Assembly: GCA_012295275.1 (NCBI GenBank)
Contig: CM022677.1
Location: 21,972,281-22,004,780, forward strand
Direction of reading: 5' to 3'
Source of the DNA: Chrysomallon squamiferum
Lineage: Eukaryota > Mollusca > Gastropoda > Neomphalida > Peltospiridae
Length of the DNA stretch: 32,500 nucleotides
The notes under the pieces were generated by a model, which worked only from the letters and a program-made list of their open reading frames with translations, did not search any database and had not been told where the DNA came from. Below, piece after piece: positions 22,193-32,500 of the stretch; the first letter of the stretch is position 1, and each line of letters starts with the position of its first letter. The position numbers and the translations under genes are program-made.

Positions 22193-23154
22193 GTTCATGG
22201 TTGAATCTTATTAACAGTTTTTAACATTTTCAAATAAAAAGCCTTGCTGATTAAAGCAGGAACATTTAAAAAATTTATTTTTGTGTGTGTGTGTGTGTGT
22301 GTGTGGAACAGAAAAGGATATACTGCTGGTATTTATATCTGTCATACTTAAGGTACCTGGAATAATAAAAAAAAAAAAAAAACCTTCCTAGAATTGATCC
22401 TTGTTATTAAGACTGCTTCTTAAAACTGAAACTGAGATACACATGTAGAGATATTGATTATAATGAAACACAAAAACACTTCCAATGATTTTTGCCTTGA
22501 AGAAATAACAAACAATGGCAGCTGATTGTGCTAAAATAAACTTCTCAATTACTTCAGGACTGCTTGTTAAAGAAATGGAAACTCGATTTTAAATCATGTA
22601 TAGATATAGATTGTAATGAAACTCAAAGAGCTTTCACTAAAAAATGTTTTACTGAAATCTCAAGCTGTGGCAGCTAACAAATAATTAAAATTAAGTTCAG
22701 TATTTCTTGTTAAAAAATTAAAACTTGATTTTAAATCATAAATAATGTCGTGAATAGATATTGATCTTAATGAAACAGAAATAAGTTTCAATGATTTGGT
22801 TTCTCAAACAACAAGCTGTGACAGCCATTAAACTAAAGTAGGCTTCTCAGTTACTTCAGTTTTTATTTTGTTTTTATTTTATTGTTTTGATTTTCAATTT
22901 TAAATCTTAAAACTAATTCTTTTCTGTCACGTATACTGCGTAAATGAAATGAAAAGTAAATGATCTTCAAGATTTGATCTTCTGTTCTTTGGTTCAAGAG
23001 ATATAATCTGCTACACTTACAACAGTATATTGTGTTGTTAAATATTTAACAGTGATTTTACTTGTTCATAATTGTACATATTTTATTAATTTAGTTTTTT
23101 TATTTGTACACTCTTTCTCTATGTATACAATATTTTGCTATCAACACAGTGTTA

Positions 23155-23640
23155 TTCATACAGTATTATGTTACCATTGGATATGTGGTCAAGGATACAT
23201 AAATACATCATTGTATAATTATGGATACATAGATACATTATAGGATATGCAAAATGATGCATGTATACATCAATGGATATATATAAAGATACACAGATAC
23301 ATCATTTGATGTATACATAACGATACATAGGTGTGTTATTGGCTATCCATAAAATACAGAGATAATCATTTGATGTACTCATAGTCATATGGATACATAG
23401 GTACATCACTGAATATCCACAAGGATACATAAATGTATCATTTGTTGTACATGTAAGGATACAGGTTCATCATTGGATATCCAGAAGGATATATAAATAT
23501 ATCATTGGATATTCCTAAAGTTACACAGATATGTAGATGTCTTTTGAAATGCTTAAGGATACAGTCTAGGATATAAGCTCAGAATTGAATATTTATATGG
23601 ATAACTAGATACTATCACTGGACACATTCAAGAATATATT
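23155..23640. repeat. Degenerate tandem repeat, about 40-60 bp unit
   Basis: The phrase ggatacataratacatcattggatatcca recurs about nine times with heavy divergence. No coding sequence is apparent. 22960-23150 and 23640-23900 are plain AT-rich DNA. Confidence 0.75.
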
Positions 23641-23889
23641 GGTGAATCTGCTACTTTCTTTAGAATATATATACATACATATTCAGACATATATATATAT
23701 ATATATATAAAAACACAAAAAATATGTAAATATACACTGATATACACAGATATGAAATCTGAAGGCATCATAATTCTTTGTCCGATATACACAATGCATA
23801 TTTAAAACCATATGCTGTCTGCATATTATCGATAGACTTATACATTCCTATTAATGTCAAGGTCAGATGAAGATAAATATCAACGGATT

Positions 23890-24105
23890 ATGTAAATAGG
23901 CCAGTGTTTTGCTTTAGTGCATAACAGCATGTTTAAAAATGTGTAATATCACACATTGTTTTATATTAAATATATATATATACTATGAAATACAAATGAT
24001 ATTCAACACATATGTGTGTCATAGTCAGAGTTGAACAAGACAGATTGAAATGTGATTTATTTGTCAAATAAATGTTCTGATGAGATCAAAACAAAAGTTT
24101 ATACA

Positions 24106-24152
<47 letters not shown>

Positions 24153-24478
24153 AGAGAGATGTCTAAGTTAGATACATTGAATATAACAACATTTACTGGG
24201 GGTGGGGAATGGTGTTCAGACTGTAATCATTTAATGTTTTGCTGCAGGTAGTAATAGAATGCCTACCTCTAAAACAACTTTTTCAAATTTGTATCAATGT
24301 GTGTGTGTGTGTGTGTGTTGAAACAAATACAAATATATATATATATTATGTACATATATATAAGATTAGACGTACACTACACTATATTAAATGGTACTGT
24401 GTAATACACATGATATATAGTATTTGTGAATATAGGTCACAGTTGACAGCGTAAGATATTTAGATTATGTAAACATGA

Positions 24479-24515
<37 letters not shown>

Positions 24516-25077
24516 CTATTAGATATAGACAAAAAAGGGGAAAAAGCCTTTATAATTTGTGTTAAATATATGTTGATATGTTACATGTTACATATACATA
24601 TGTTTTGTGTGAGGGTACATAGATCATATCAGAGTGAAAAATCACATTTATTTAGATCATGTTACTAGAACATTGATTTGCTGTGGGCAGAATATGTTAA
24701 TACATCTGTCAATAAAACAACAACAACAAAAACACCATGGTTTTAAACACATTAATTACACTGTATAATACGAATGATATGTACTGTTCTGTGTTAGGGT
24801 ATAGAGTAACATGCTCACATTTTGTAAACAAGATATTGTTTTGCTACAGGCAAGATGGTAGATATACCTGCCAATAAAATAATATATGTACTAAATATTC
24901 TGTGTAACTTAAAATTGTGTGTATAAATATATTTCACAGTTGACAGACTGAAAATATTATTTATTTAGATTATAAAAGTGGGGCCATTAATTAGTTGCAG
25001 GAAGAACTATACAGATACCTGTGAGGGAAAAAAATAATAAAATAAAAACAAAATCAATTTGTATTAAAAATAATAAT

Positions 25078-25115
<38 letters not shown>

Positions 25116-25420
25116 TGTTTTTGTGTTGGTATAGTTCATGTTAGATATCTGATAAAAAAATTATCTTTATTTACATCTTGTAAAAAGGACATTAACTTGC
25201 TACAGGCAGAATAGTAAGTGTGTGTGTGTGTGTGTGTGTGTTTGTAAACAAACATAAAAATATGACACTGATATACTTCACAACACAAAGGATGTATGAA
25301 ATTGTTTTGTGAGGATACAGTTCATGTTAGATAGAGTAAAAATGACAGGTATTCAGATTTTGTAAACAGGATTTTAATTTGCCGCAGGCAGACTAGTCTC
25401 TGTTTAATCTTTTTTAAATT
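23890..25420. repeat. Old satellite-like tandem array, about 170-200 bp unit
   Basis: Each unit carries agattatgtaaacargat, ttgctrcaggcagaatagta, cctgtcaataaaa, then a cacttgat-like stretch and a gttgacagactgaaaata-like end. Anchor positions for the ttgctrcagg motif: about 24239, 24679, 24843, 24994, 25198 and 25379. TG and TA microsatellites (24110-24148, 24299-24318, 24482-24514, 25080-25112, 25217-25240) sit inside units. Confidence 0.7.
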
Positions 25421-25449
25421 TTGTGTTAACTGTTATTTATGTTTTTGGT

Positions 25450-25585
25450 TGTGTGTGTGTGTGTGTTTATGTATATTATATGTGTATGTAAATATGTGTT
25501 GTGTATACATGTATGTGTTATGTGTGTATAAGTTTACATGTTGCTTGTGTTTGTATATTTATATTGTATATGTGTGTGTGTATAT

Positions 25586-25634
<49 letters not shown>

Positions 25635-25640
25635 ATGTAA
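25450..25640. repeat. TG-rich microsatellite block
   Basis: Interrupted tgtgtatg leading into pure (TG)n at about 25590-25630. A separate cluster of gtct, ccat and ggat tetranucleotides follows at 25780-25870. 25880-26860 has no recognisable gene. Confidence 0.9.
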
Positions 25641-26804
25641 ATTTAGTTGTTATATAATACATAAAAGTGGGTAAGTGCAAGTTTATATTACATACATGAA
25701 ATACAACATTCGGAATGGACTGTTGTTAGAAGATAGGAACAAAGTATCATGGCTTGCAGTCTCCTACCCATAACATTAGTATGTCTGTCTGTCTGTCTGT
25801 GTGTCTGTGTATCTGTCTTTATCCATCTGTCCATCCATCTATAAACATGTATGGATGGATGGATGGATGTGAGTGTGTGTGTGTGTGCAGATGTATGTAT
25901 GTTTATTGATCTGTCTACCTTTCTGTGTACTAACCAATTGCCCGTGTCTGTGATAAAAGGCTAAGTACTTAAAGTGGTATATCATTATATATATCACACC
26001 TGTGTAGTAACAGAAAATACAAAAATATTTATGTCTGCATGTATATTAAACAAGATAAAACTGCTAATATCACGTTATATATCACACTTATGTATAATCA
26101 GATACTAAGAGAACTCAGAAAAGCCCTGACTGTAACAGCTTGTATTTCATTTTACAAATCAATTCACCACGTGGAAACTGTGAACAATCAATAACATCAC
26201 TTGTCTAAACATAACCAAATTATTGCTGATCATAAATGAAACAGATGATAGTTCACTGATTATCAGTGGAGTCTGTTATTGTCAGTCTGTAGTGATCAAT
26301 ATATTGTATGGATGTTAGTATCAGCAACATGTTCTGTGTTATCAATATTTATTACATGAAGGTTTCTTTTTTTAAAATCCGTTTTGTGTATATTTCAGTA
26401 TATATCATAGAGTTTGTAATATGTGTTTTGTTACTAGAGATATGTGTATATCAGTATTCTGACTGGGAGTTGATGTATAGTTTGTTATCACAAATAAATG
26501 AAAAATAATAGAATTCAGGGAAATGAAAGTAATAAATAACTTTGTTCAGGTGTGTAGGGTTGATCCTGCTTCCCTGTACATCTGAGTCTCAGGTCATTGC
26601 CTGAACATGTAGTTTTAAAACAGATGTCAGGTAAGTATGTAAATATCAAACACACAGTGTTCACAGCCTGTCACCTTGGTGACACAGCTATGCAGGTACA
26701 TGAACCTACAGAGGTAATAATACTTACAGGTGTGTACAGGTGTGCTAACGATCAGATTTACCTGTACCAGGTGTAATTAACAGATTATCTTCAGTATCAG
26801 TTTC

Positions 26805-26835
<31 letters not shown>

Positions 26836-26874
26836 GATGGAAAGGAATGCTTTACAACTGTTATCATGTTACTA

Positions 26875-27203
26875 TGAAAGATGTGTTAGTGTATTGTATA
26901 CATGTGTTAGTGTATTGTATACATGTGTTAATGTATACATGTGATTGTGTGTGAGATGTACAGAGACTGTGTGTGTATGCATGTGTGTTTGTGTTTCTGA
27001 ATGTACATGTGCGTGTGTGAGAGTGAGTTTTATATGTGTGTGTTTTAATACAAAGAGAAAGCATATGCATGCACATAGGTGTGAAAAAAATACAGAGAAA
27101 TTTTTATATCTCATTTGTGTATCCATGTATTATAGACATACAGTGAACATTATGCATATAGCCTGTATTGTCTCTGTGTATGTATATGTGAGTGGTTTAC
27201 AAA

Positions 27204-27240
<37 letters not shown>
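26875..27240. repeat. Short tandem (22 bp x3) and TG-rich stretch
   Basis: Gtgttagtgtattgtataca repeats three times at 26880-26945, followed by interrupted TG and a pure (TG)n at 27207-27240. Confidence 0.85.
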
Positions 27241-27241
<1 letters not shown>

Positions 27242-27692
27242 ATCCATCATTTTTGAAATGCCTAACTTCATAAATCGGTTTTCATTCTTGTTCGTCTTTT
27301 TATTTAAAATTGCATTTTGAAAAAGACAGGTAACAGGCCATGTATTTGTGCAGAACACAAAGGCTATTTATAGAATATGAAATATACATCATAATTACTT
27401 ACACCAGGAAGAAACCTCGTTCTCAGTTCAGGTGTTAAAAGTGCATGCTTTTACCTTTTTGTGTAAAGGTTTGTGATTGTCAGGTGACAATCAGGTCATT
27501 GTTAGTTAATGTTAGGTGTAAAAATACGTCTCTGTGATCATTTTGTATGTAGTTGTAGCTGATTTTTTAAAATTTGATTTGTAATGCAGAAACTTGAAAG
27601 ATTGAAGACTACAATGTTGAAAACCAGTATTACTCTTCTGCTCCTTTTATTTAATTTTAAAAAAATCTTTAATTAAAAAAAAAAAAAAATCT

Positions 27693-27885
27693 CATTCTAA
27701 TCCAAAACCTAAACCTAAACATAAACCTACATCTCAGCCTAACCCTAACATTAACCTTAATCCTGAACTCTAACCTTAAACCAAAGCTTGATCTCAAACC
27801 TAAACCTAAACTTTAAACCTAAACCAAACCTAAACTCTAACTTTAATCCAGAACTTAGCACTAACACTGATATTAACTCTAGGTG
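27693..27885. repeat. Degenerate telomere-like CCTAAA/CCTAAC block
   Basis: Short motifs cctaaac, cctaacc, ccttaa and ctctaac repeat on one strand, including aaacctaaacctaaac at about 27703 and 27798. The units drift between hexamer and heptamer lengths and fade out at both ends. Confidence 0.6.
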
Positions 27886-28252
27886 TTAAAAAAAAAAAAT
27901 TCTGGATGATGATAATGATAATAATAATGATAATAATATAGTAATAATAATTACAATTTAGAAAAAAATATGTAAAAAAGTAAATGATTTTTTTTTTTTA
28001 TCTCCAGTATGAATATACAGATCCATCCTCTAAAAACATTTAAAAATCAATAATTATCTTTTTAAATAATTTTTTTTAACCTTTCTTCTCCACTCACACT
28101 AAAACATTACAAAACATTTAACTTCAGATCAATGCACCTTTGTACTGCACGAACTGAAAAAAACCCACATAAAACGTTACATAAAATTTAAATCTGCTAT
28201 CAATACATCTGTGTACTGCGTGAACTAAAAACACACACCACATTTCAACTCG

Positions 28253-28420
28253 TTATTTACACACTGCCAAACACACCCTAGTACTGGCGGCCATATTTGC
28301 TGTGACTCGCGTCGCGCCGTTGTGCATCATTCAACGACTACGCAGAGTCGGGTAGAGGAAAAGTAGATCGGTTTCAAAATTATTTCACAGTTCGCGGATG
28401 AATGACTCAGAAAATTGAAG
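28253..28420 (-). promoter_or_regulatory. CpG-rich patch with YY1-like and AP-1-like sites
   Basis: The most CpG-dense stretch of the right half (gactcgcgtcgcgccg, gactacgcagagtcggg). On the minus strand caaatatggccgcc (ATG at 28294) resembles a YY1 site or a good start context. Its frame is 13 codons (MAASTRVCLAVCK). Tgactca lies at about 28403. It looks like a promoter or 5' exon, with the gene direction undecided and no linked exons found. 27250-27690 and 27890-28250 show no gene. Confidence 0.35.
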
Positions 28421-28425
28421 CCTTT

Positions 28426-28457
<32 letters not shown>

Positions 28458-28738
28458 CTTCTAAATCTTATATTTTTATAAGTATCTATTTATTGTATCA
28501 GAAGTGATATTACTGGTGCACTGGTTATGTTATGATATATTGGGCAGATAAATGATATGTCAGTGCACTTGTTAAGTCACGATATATCAGGACACTAATT
28601 AATATATATCAAACTGACAATGATATATCATGGCTCTCTGTTTATTTATAAAGTACTGAAGTGTATTTTAGATTTTGTACATTATAATACACTAACTTGA
28701 TACAGTAATTTTGTATTAAAAGATACCAATAGATATAT

Positions 28739-28742
<4 letters not shown>

Positions 28743-28794
<52 letters not shown>
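28743..28794. repeat. (TC)n microsatellite
   Basis: Perfect tctc run. Flanks (28420-28740) hold poly(T) and three copies of a gatatatca-rich motif. Confidence 0.96.
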
Positions 28795-28798
<4 letters not shown>

Positions 28799-29090
28799 GG
28801 TTTTCTCTTTCTGTGCCTGTCACTGTCTCCTCTTACACACAAGTACATTTGTTTTCATGGTCTGTTAACATCTTCGTATTAACCTTTAACCACAAACAGG
28901 TGTGTAAAAAAAACCCGTGAGATATCTGTTACAGGTAGAAAAATAAACCAACCTGGGGCAAGAAATACCACTACAAGTACATGCGTCTCTATGTATGTCT
29001 GTATGTATGTATGTCTGAGCATGCTGGAATTTGTGTGCAGCTTTTTATAGATGTTCACATATTATGCATATATGAGTGTATATATTGCAC

Positions 29091-29091
<1 letters not shown>

Positions 29092-29159
<68 letters not shown>
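29092..29159. repeat. (CA)n microsatellite, about 33 units
   Basis: Perfect acac run. Confidence 0.97.
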
Positions 29160-29160
<1 letters not shown>

Positions 29161-29194
29161 TCCTCATAGTCATGCACATCTACAAACAATGTTT

Positions 29195-29425
29195 AAAAAC
29201 ATAACAAATTTATAATCACTCCTATTATACCCATATTCACCCCCCACGTACACACCCACACCCACACAAACTATCTATAAAGAAACAGAAACATTACAAA
29301 TTTATAATCACTCCTGTTATAGCCATAATCACACCCCCACATGCACACCCAGATATATATATATATATCTGTATACACAAGCTATCTATAAAGAAATAGC
29401 AACATTACAAATTTATAATCACTCC

Positions 29426-29456
<31 letters not shown>

Positions 29457-29625
29457 ACACAAGCTATCTATAAAGAAATAGCAACATTACAAATTTATAA
29501 TCACTCCTGTTATAGCCATAATCACACCCCCACATCCACACCCAGATACAGATATATATATATATACGTATGTATGTATACACAAGCTATCTATAAAGAA
29601 ATAGCAACATTATAAATTTCTGATG
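29195..29625. repeat. Tandem repeat, about 110-130 bp unit, four copies
   Basis: Units read aacattacaaatttataatc, actcctgttatagccataat, cacacccccacatgcacacc, then a TA run and acaagctatctataaagaaa. Copies begin near 29199, 29289, 29400 and 29483. The embedded TA and GATA tracts differ between copies. Confidence 0.9.
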
Positions 29626-29964
29626 GACTTTCCCATACCTGCACACCACTGACACTGAAACTATCTGTGACTTTTACAGTTTCTATTCATATTATGAATT
29701 TCAGTCAAAACTATTCCACTCATTTAATAACATCACTGGTGATTATTAAACAAAGCTGTTGTGACTGCTGTGTCAGACCCAACATCTGCAACATCAGTTA
29801 TATATATATATAAACAAAGTGTCTATCAAAGTGTCTATCAGGGATGTAGAAACATAAGTCTTCTTTTTTCTTCTTATTTTTTAATAGTTAGCACTCGTAC
29901 ATAATTTAATGAAAATAATTAATAAATGACAGATGAGCATTATAAAGTTTGGGTCAGTACTACC

Positions 29965-30203
29965 ATCTCCATATATATATATATATATTGGAACATGGAT
30001 GTATGTGTATGTGTATATATATATATATATGTGTGTGTGTGTTCATGTGTGTGTGTATGTGTTATGTATATATGTATGAGTGTATACATGAGTGTATGTG
30101 TATATAAGCATGTCTTTGTCTTTGTGTGTTTTTATGTGTGTGTGACTGTGTGTGTGTGTGTGTGTGTATCTGTGTGTATGTTTATATATATATATATATT
30201 TAT

Positions 30204-30234
<31 letters not shown>

Positions 30235-30310
30235 GATATGTACATGCTTTGGAAACAGGATGTATGTATGTACATATATTTCATTGTATGAACACGCGCA
30301 CACACACAAG
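29965..30310. repeat. TA/TG compound microsatellite block
   Basis: TA runs at 29972-29989, 30014-30030 and 30183-30200, alternating with interrupted TG. Open frames on both strands are repeat translations. 29640-29960 is unique AT-rich DNA. Confidence 0.92.
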
Positions 30311-30324
30311 CATTCATACATAAA

Positions 30325-30905
30325 TGATTTGGAACCATTACAAATATCTAGTTGGTCTTACAAACCACTTTACCATTGAACTCCATTCTATTCAAAAATG
30401 ACAAACACCATTATAAACTAGAATTGTCCATAAATGATAAAAAGACATTACATATTTGAACTGTCCATAAATAATACAGAAAAATCATAAATTTCTAGCT
30501 GGGCCTAACCCATTTGTGCTGCATAGTATAAACAAAAAGCTTTTAAAAAGGATATAGAAACACAAATTTCATAGTTGGTCACAGACAACACATAAACTGT
30601 TACAAACTTGAACAATCCGCATTGTGATAAAAAAAAAAAAACAATATAAATAGTAACACACCCAAGTATCATTACAAGTTCGAATAACCAAGAGAGAAAC
30701 ATCACAGATTTCTAGTTGGGCTTGACCTGCATGTTCACCATTATAAGTCTAAACCATCCTCAAATGATAAAAAAAAAAAAAAAAAAAAATAAAAATCTAT
30801 TCATGGACCTTTAAATGTTTGAACAGTCAATAGCTAACATAGAGATTTTAGTCCTGGCCTGTATCTTCACCATTAGTAATCTAAAACATCTATAACTGAC
30901 ACAAA
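30325..30905. repeat. Degenerate tandem repeat, about 70-100 bp
   Basis: Recurring phrases are cattacaaatttctagttgg, gcctaacc, accattataa and aactgtccataaatgataaa, with strong divergence over six or so units and poly(A) inserts at 30630 and 30771. It may be a decayed relative of the 29195-29625 array. Confidence 0.65.
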
Positions 30906-30929
30906 TTTAAACTGTTTTCTCCTTTATAA

Positions 30930-31015
30930 CCTTTTTAATTTGTATTATTATTTGTTTTATTTTTATTTATTTATTATTTTATTTATTATTTTATTTTATT
31001 TATTTATTTATTTGG
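30930..31015. repeat. (ATTT)n tract
   Basis: Interrupted tttatttatt. Confidence 0.93.
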
Positions 31016-31164
31016 ATCGTAAACACACCTAAGAAGCCTGCCTGTAACAGCTGCATTGCAAGCCCTGCTAATGGACCATAAAAGTCGCTGAAGCGTGACT
31101 ACATAAATATGGCTGAATTAACACTTCATGAATAAACAATTCACACAAACATCAACTGACGTCC

Positions 31165-31525
31165 ATTTAGCTTTAACCTATTTTGATGCAAACCTGGACT
31201 ATTTTCACTCAAACCTGTACTATTTTGTCCCAGATTCAGACCATTTTTGTGATGGATCCAGGTTTATTTTGGTTGATGTTTGTACCCTGCTTTAATCTGT
31301 TTTGACTTGCACCGAGGCTATTTTTGTCCAGAATCCAGTCAAATTTGACATAGATCTAGGCTGTCTTGTTCAAAATTCAGTTCATTTTGAGTTGGATCTA
31401 GTCAAATTTGTCAAACATTTAGCTCTATTTTGACACTTACCTACACTGTTTTATATAAAAGTCTGTCCATTTTCCCATGGATACAAGTTATTTTGTTCAA
31501 AATACAGTTTTGGTGATGAAATGAA
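31165..31525. repeat. Degenerate tandem repeat, about 25-33 bp unit
   Basis: The phrase ctattttgwcmcaaattcag, ggctattttgtcca and similar recur at least ten times. No coding potential is seen; the remaining stretch 31525-32170 is unique AT-rich DNA without a recognised feature. Confidence 0.7.
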
Positions 31526-32172
31526 CAGATGCTAACCCTATGGTGTGTTTTTAAAGCTCTTCTATGAACGACTGTTTCTTTTAAACACTGATTATTTGCT
31601 GGATGCCTCATTTTATGAAAACAAAAAAATATCAGAACTACCAGGACATTTATTTTTTATCTGTAGAAAGGAAAAAAATACAGGAATAAATGAGTTATCC
31701 AAAAAAAAAAAAAAAATCTTTTGGAGTCAAGAATCAGAAAACCCCCAACTGTTTTGAATTTCAGTCAGTCTAAACAGGACATAAGACCTGTTTCAGTGTG
31801 ATGGGTCACACTTCTACCCTCAGTCTTAAGTAACTTGTTGGATGATTTAATTACTGCTTGTAGTTAAATAAGATCATCCAGAAATTTCTGATGTTTCTGT
31901 ATCACTTGTAATCCAGTTCACATTTGCAGTCTAAATACATTTTTTTTTAGATACACTGATTGCCTTGAAAGCATTTTACAATGTAAATGACAAGTTAGAT
32001 AGAGTAATTGCTGGTTGTGGTTAAATATTTAGCATATCACAGATGGTGAAGTAATTACTGAACACCAGCTATGTGAACTGTCAAGTTAAAAACAACGCAC
32101 AAACATTTACATTTTTATTATACTGCGTTCTAGATGTTTTATAATAGAAATTGATTTTCATAACTCTACTGT

Positions 32173-32420
32173 GATTTCTCTCTCTCTACCTTATCTCTCG
32201 TTCACTCTGTCTTTCTCTCTCTTTCTGTCTTATTCTCTCTCTTTTTTCTCTTTTTCTCATTATCTTTTTCTCTTTCTTTTTCTTTTCTTTCTCTCACTAT
32301 CCCTTTCTCTTTCTTTCTCCATCTGTTTCTCTCGCTCTCTTTCTCTCTGTCTCTCACTCTCTCTGTCTCTCTCTCTCTCTGTCTCTGTCTCTCTCTCTCT
32401 GTCTGTTTTTTCATTTATAT
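32173..32420. repeat. TC-rich imperfect microsatellite
   Basis: Ctctct runs broken by ttt, gtct and cact. Open frames rich in Ser/Leu/Phe or Arg/Glu are artefacts. Confidence 0.93.
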
Positions 32421-32500
32421 CTTCTTCTGACTATTCTTTACTTCCTTCTAGCTTATCTCTCCATCATGCCTGACATTTGATTCTTTCCTGTCCAACACAT

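Larger units (their letters stand above)
20777..22956. repeat. Long inverted repeat, about 360-bp arms around a 1.45-kb loop
   Basis: Left arm about 20777-21139, right arm about 22595-22956, in inverted orientation. Shared phrases include ctgaagtaactgagaag, actttagtttaatggctgtc, acagcttg, gagaaaccaaatcattga, tttctgtttcatta, gccacagcttgagatttcag and gctctttgagtttcatta. An additional related unit lies inside the right arm (about 22430-22590). Within each arm two such units are themselves diverged direct repeats. There are no coding sequences or terminal target-site duplications that I can recognise. Confidence 0.85.

Noticed and set aside
25780-25870. Palindromic ccatccatc/gatggatgg around 25830-25868
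   Set aside because: Explained by adjoining complementary tetranucleotide microsatellites.

Overview
The window looks like nuclear DNA from an animal, most likely a lophotrochozoan and probably a gastropod or other mollusc. The sequence is very AT-rich and crowded with long CA/TG, GA/TC, AAT and AAAT microsatellites. Its one clear gene is broken into a dozen small exons with GT..AG introns and encodes an animal-type pyruvate kinase. The taxon is inferred from repeat style and protein flavour, not proven.

The gene lies on the minus strand. Its coding exons run from the ATG at 13100 down to the TAG at 2940. I rebuilt twelve coding exons by matching conserved pyruvate-kinase blocks and checking that splice phases join in frame; the result is a protein of about 535 residues (531 if the tiny exon 4 ends at its other donor). 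An untranslated first exon ending near 14099 and an ETS-like promoter element near 14220 are plausible but unproven. The catalytic lysine and the Arg-Gly-Asp metal/phosphate loop are intact. However, several residues around the potassium and phosphate sites are replaced (Ser to Ala, Glu to Arg, Lys to Leu, Thr to Ala), so this is a divergent paralogue rather than a standard housekeeping enzyme.

The introns are the most striking part. Tandem arrays sit directly on splice junctions: five copies of a unit of about 164 bp containing exon 5 (one intact), repeated copies of the exon 6 end with its donor, a 31-bp array of about two dozen units starting at the exon 7 acceptor, and a 51-bp array repeating the exon 9 donor. 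The middle of the B-domain coding sequence seems to have decayed and to be spliced out as a very short intron.

From 14.4 to 32.5 kb I find no confident gene. This stretch holds microsatellites, three small CpG-richer patches that may be promoters or first exons, a cluster of tRNA-like repeats (19.3-19.7 kb), a long inverted repeat with arms of about 360 bp (20.8-22.96 kb), several old tandem arrays with units of 25 to 190 bp, and a degenerate telomere-like block (27.7-27.9 kb). The left edge (1-2.3 kb) is non-coding low-complexity DNA downstream of the gene.
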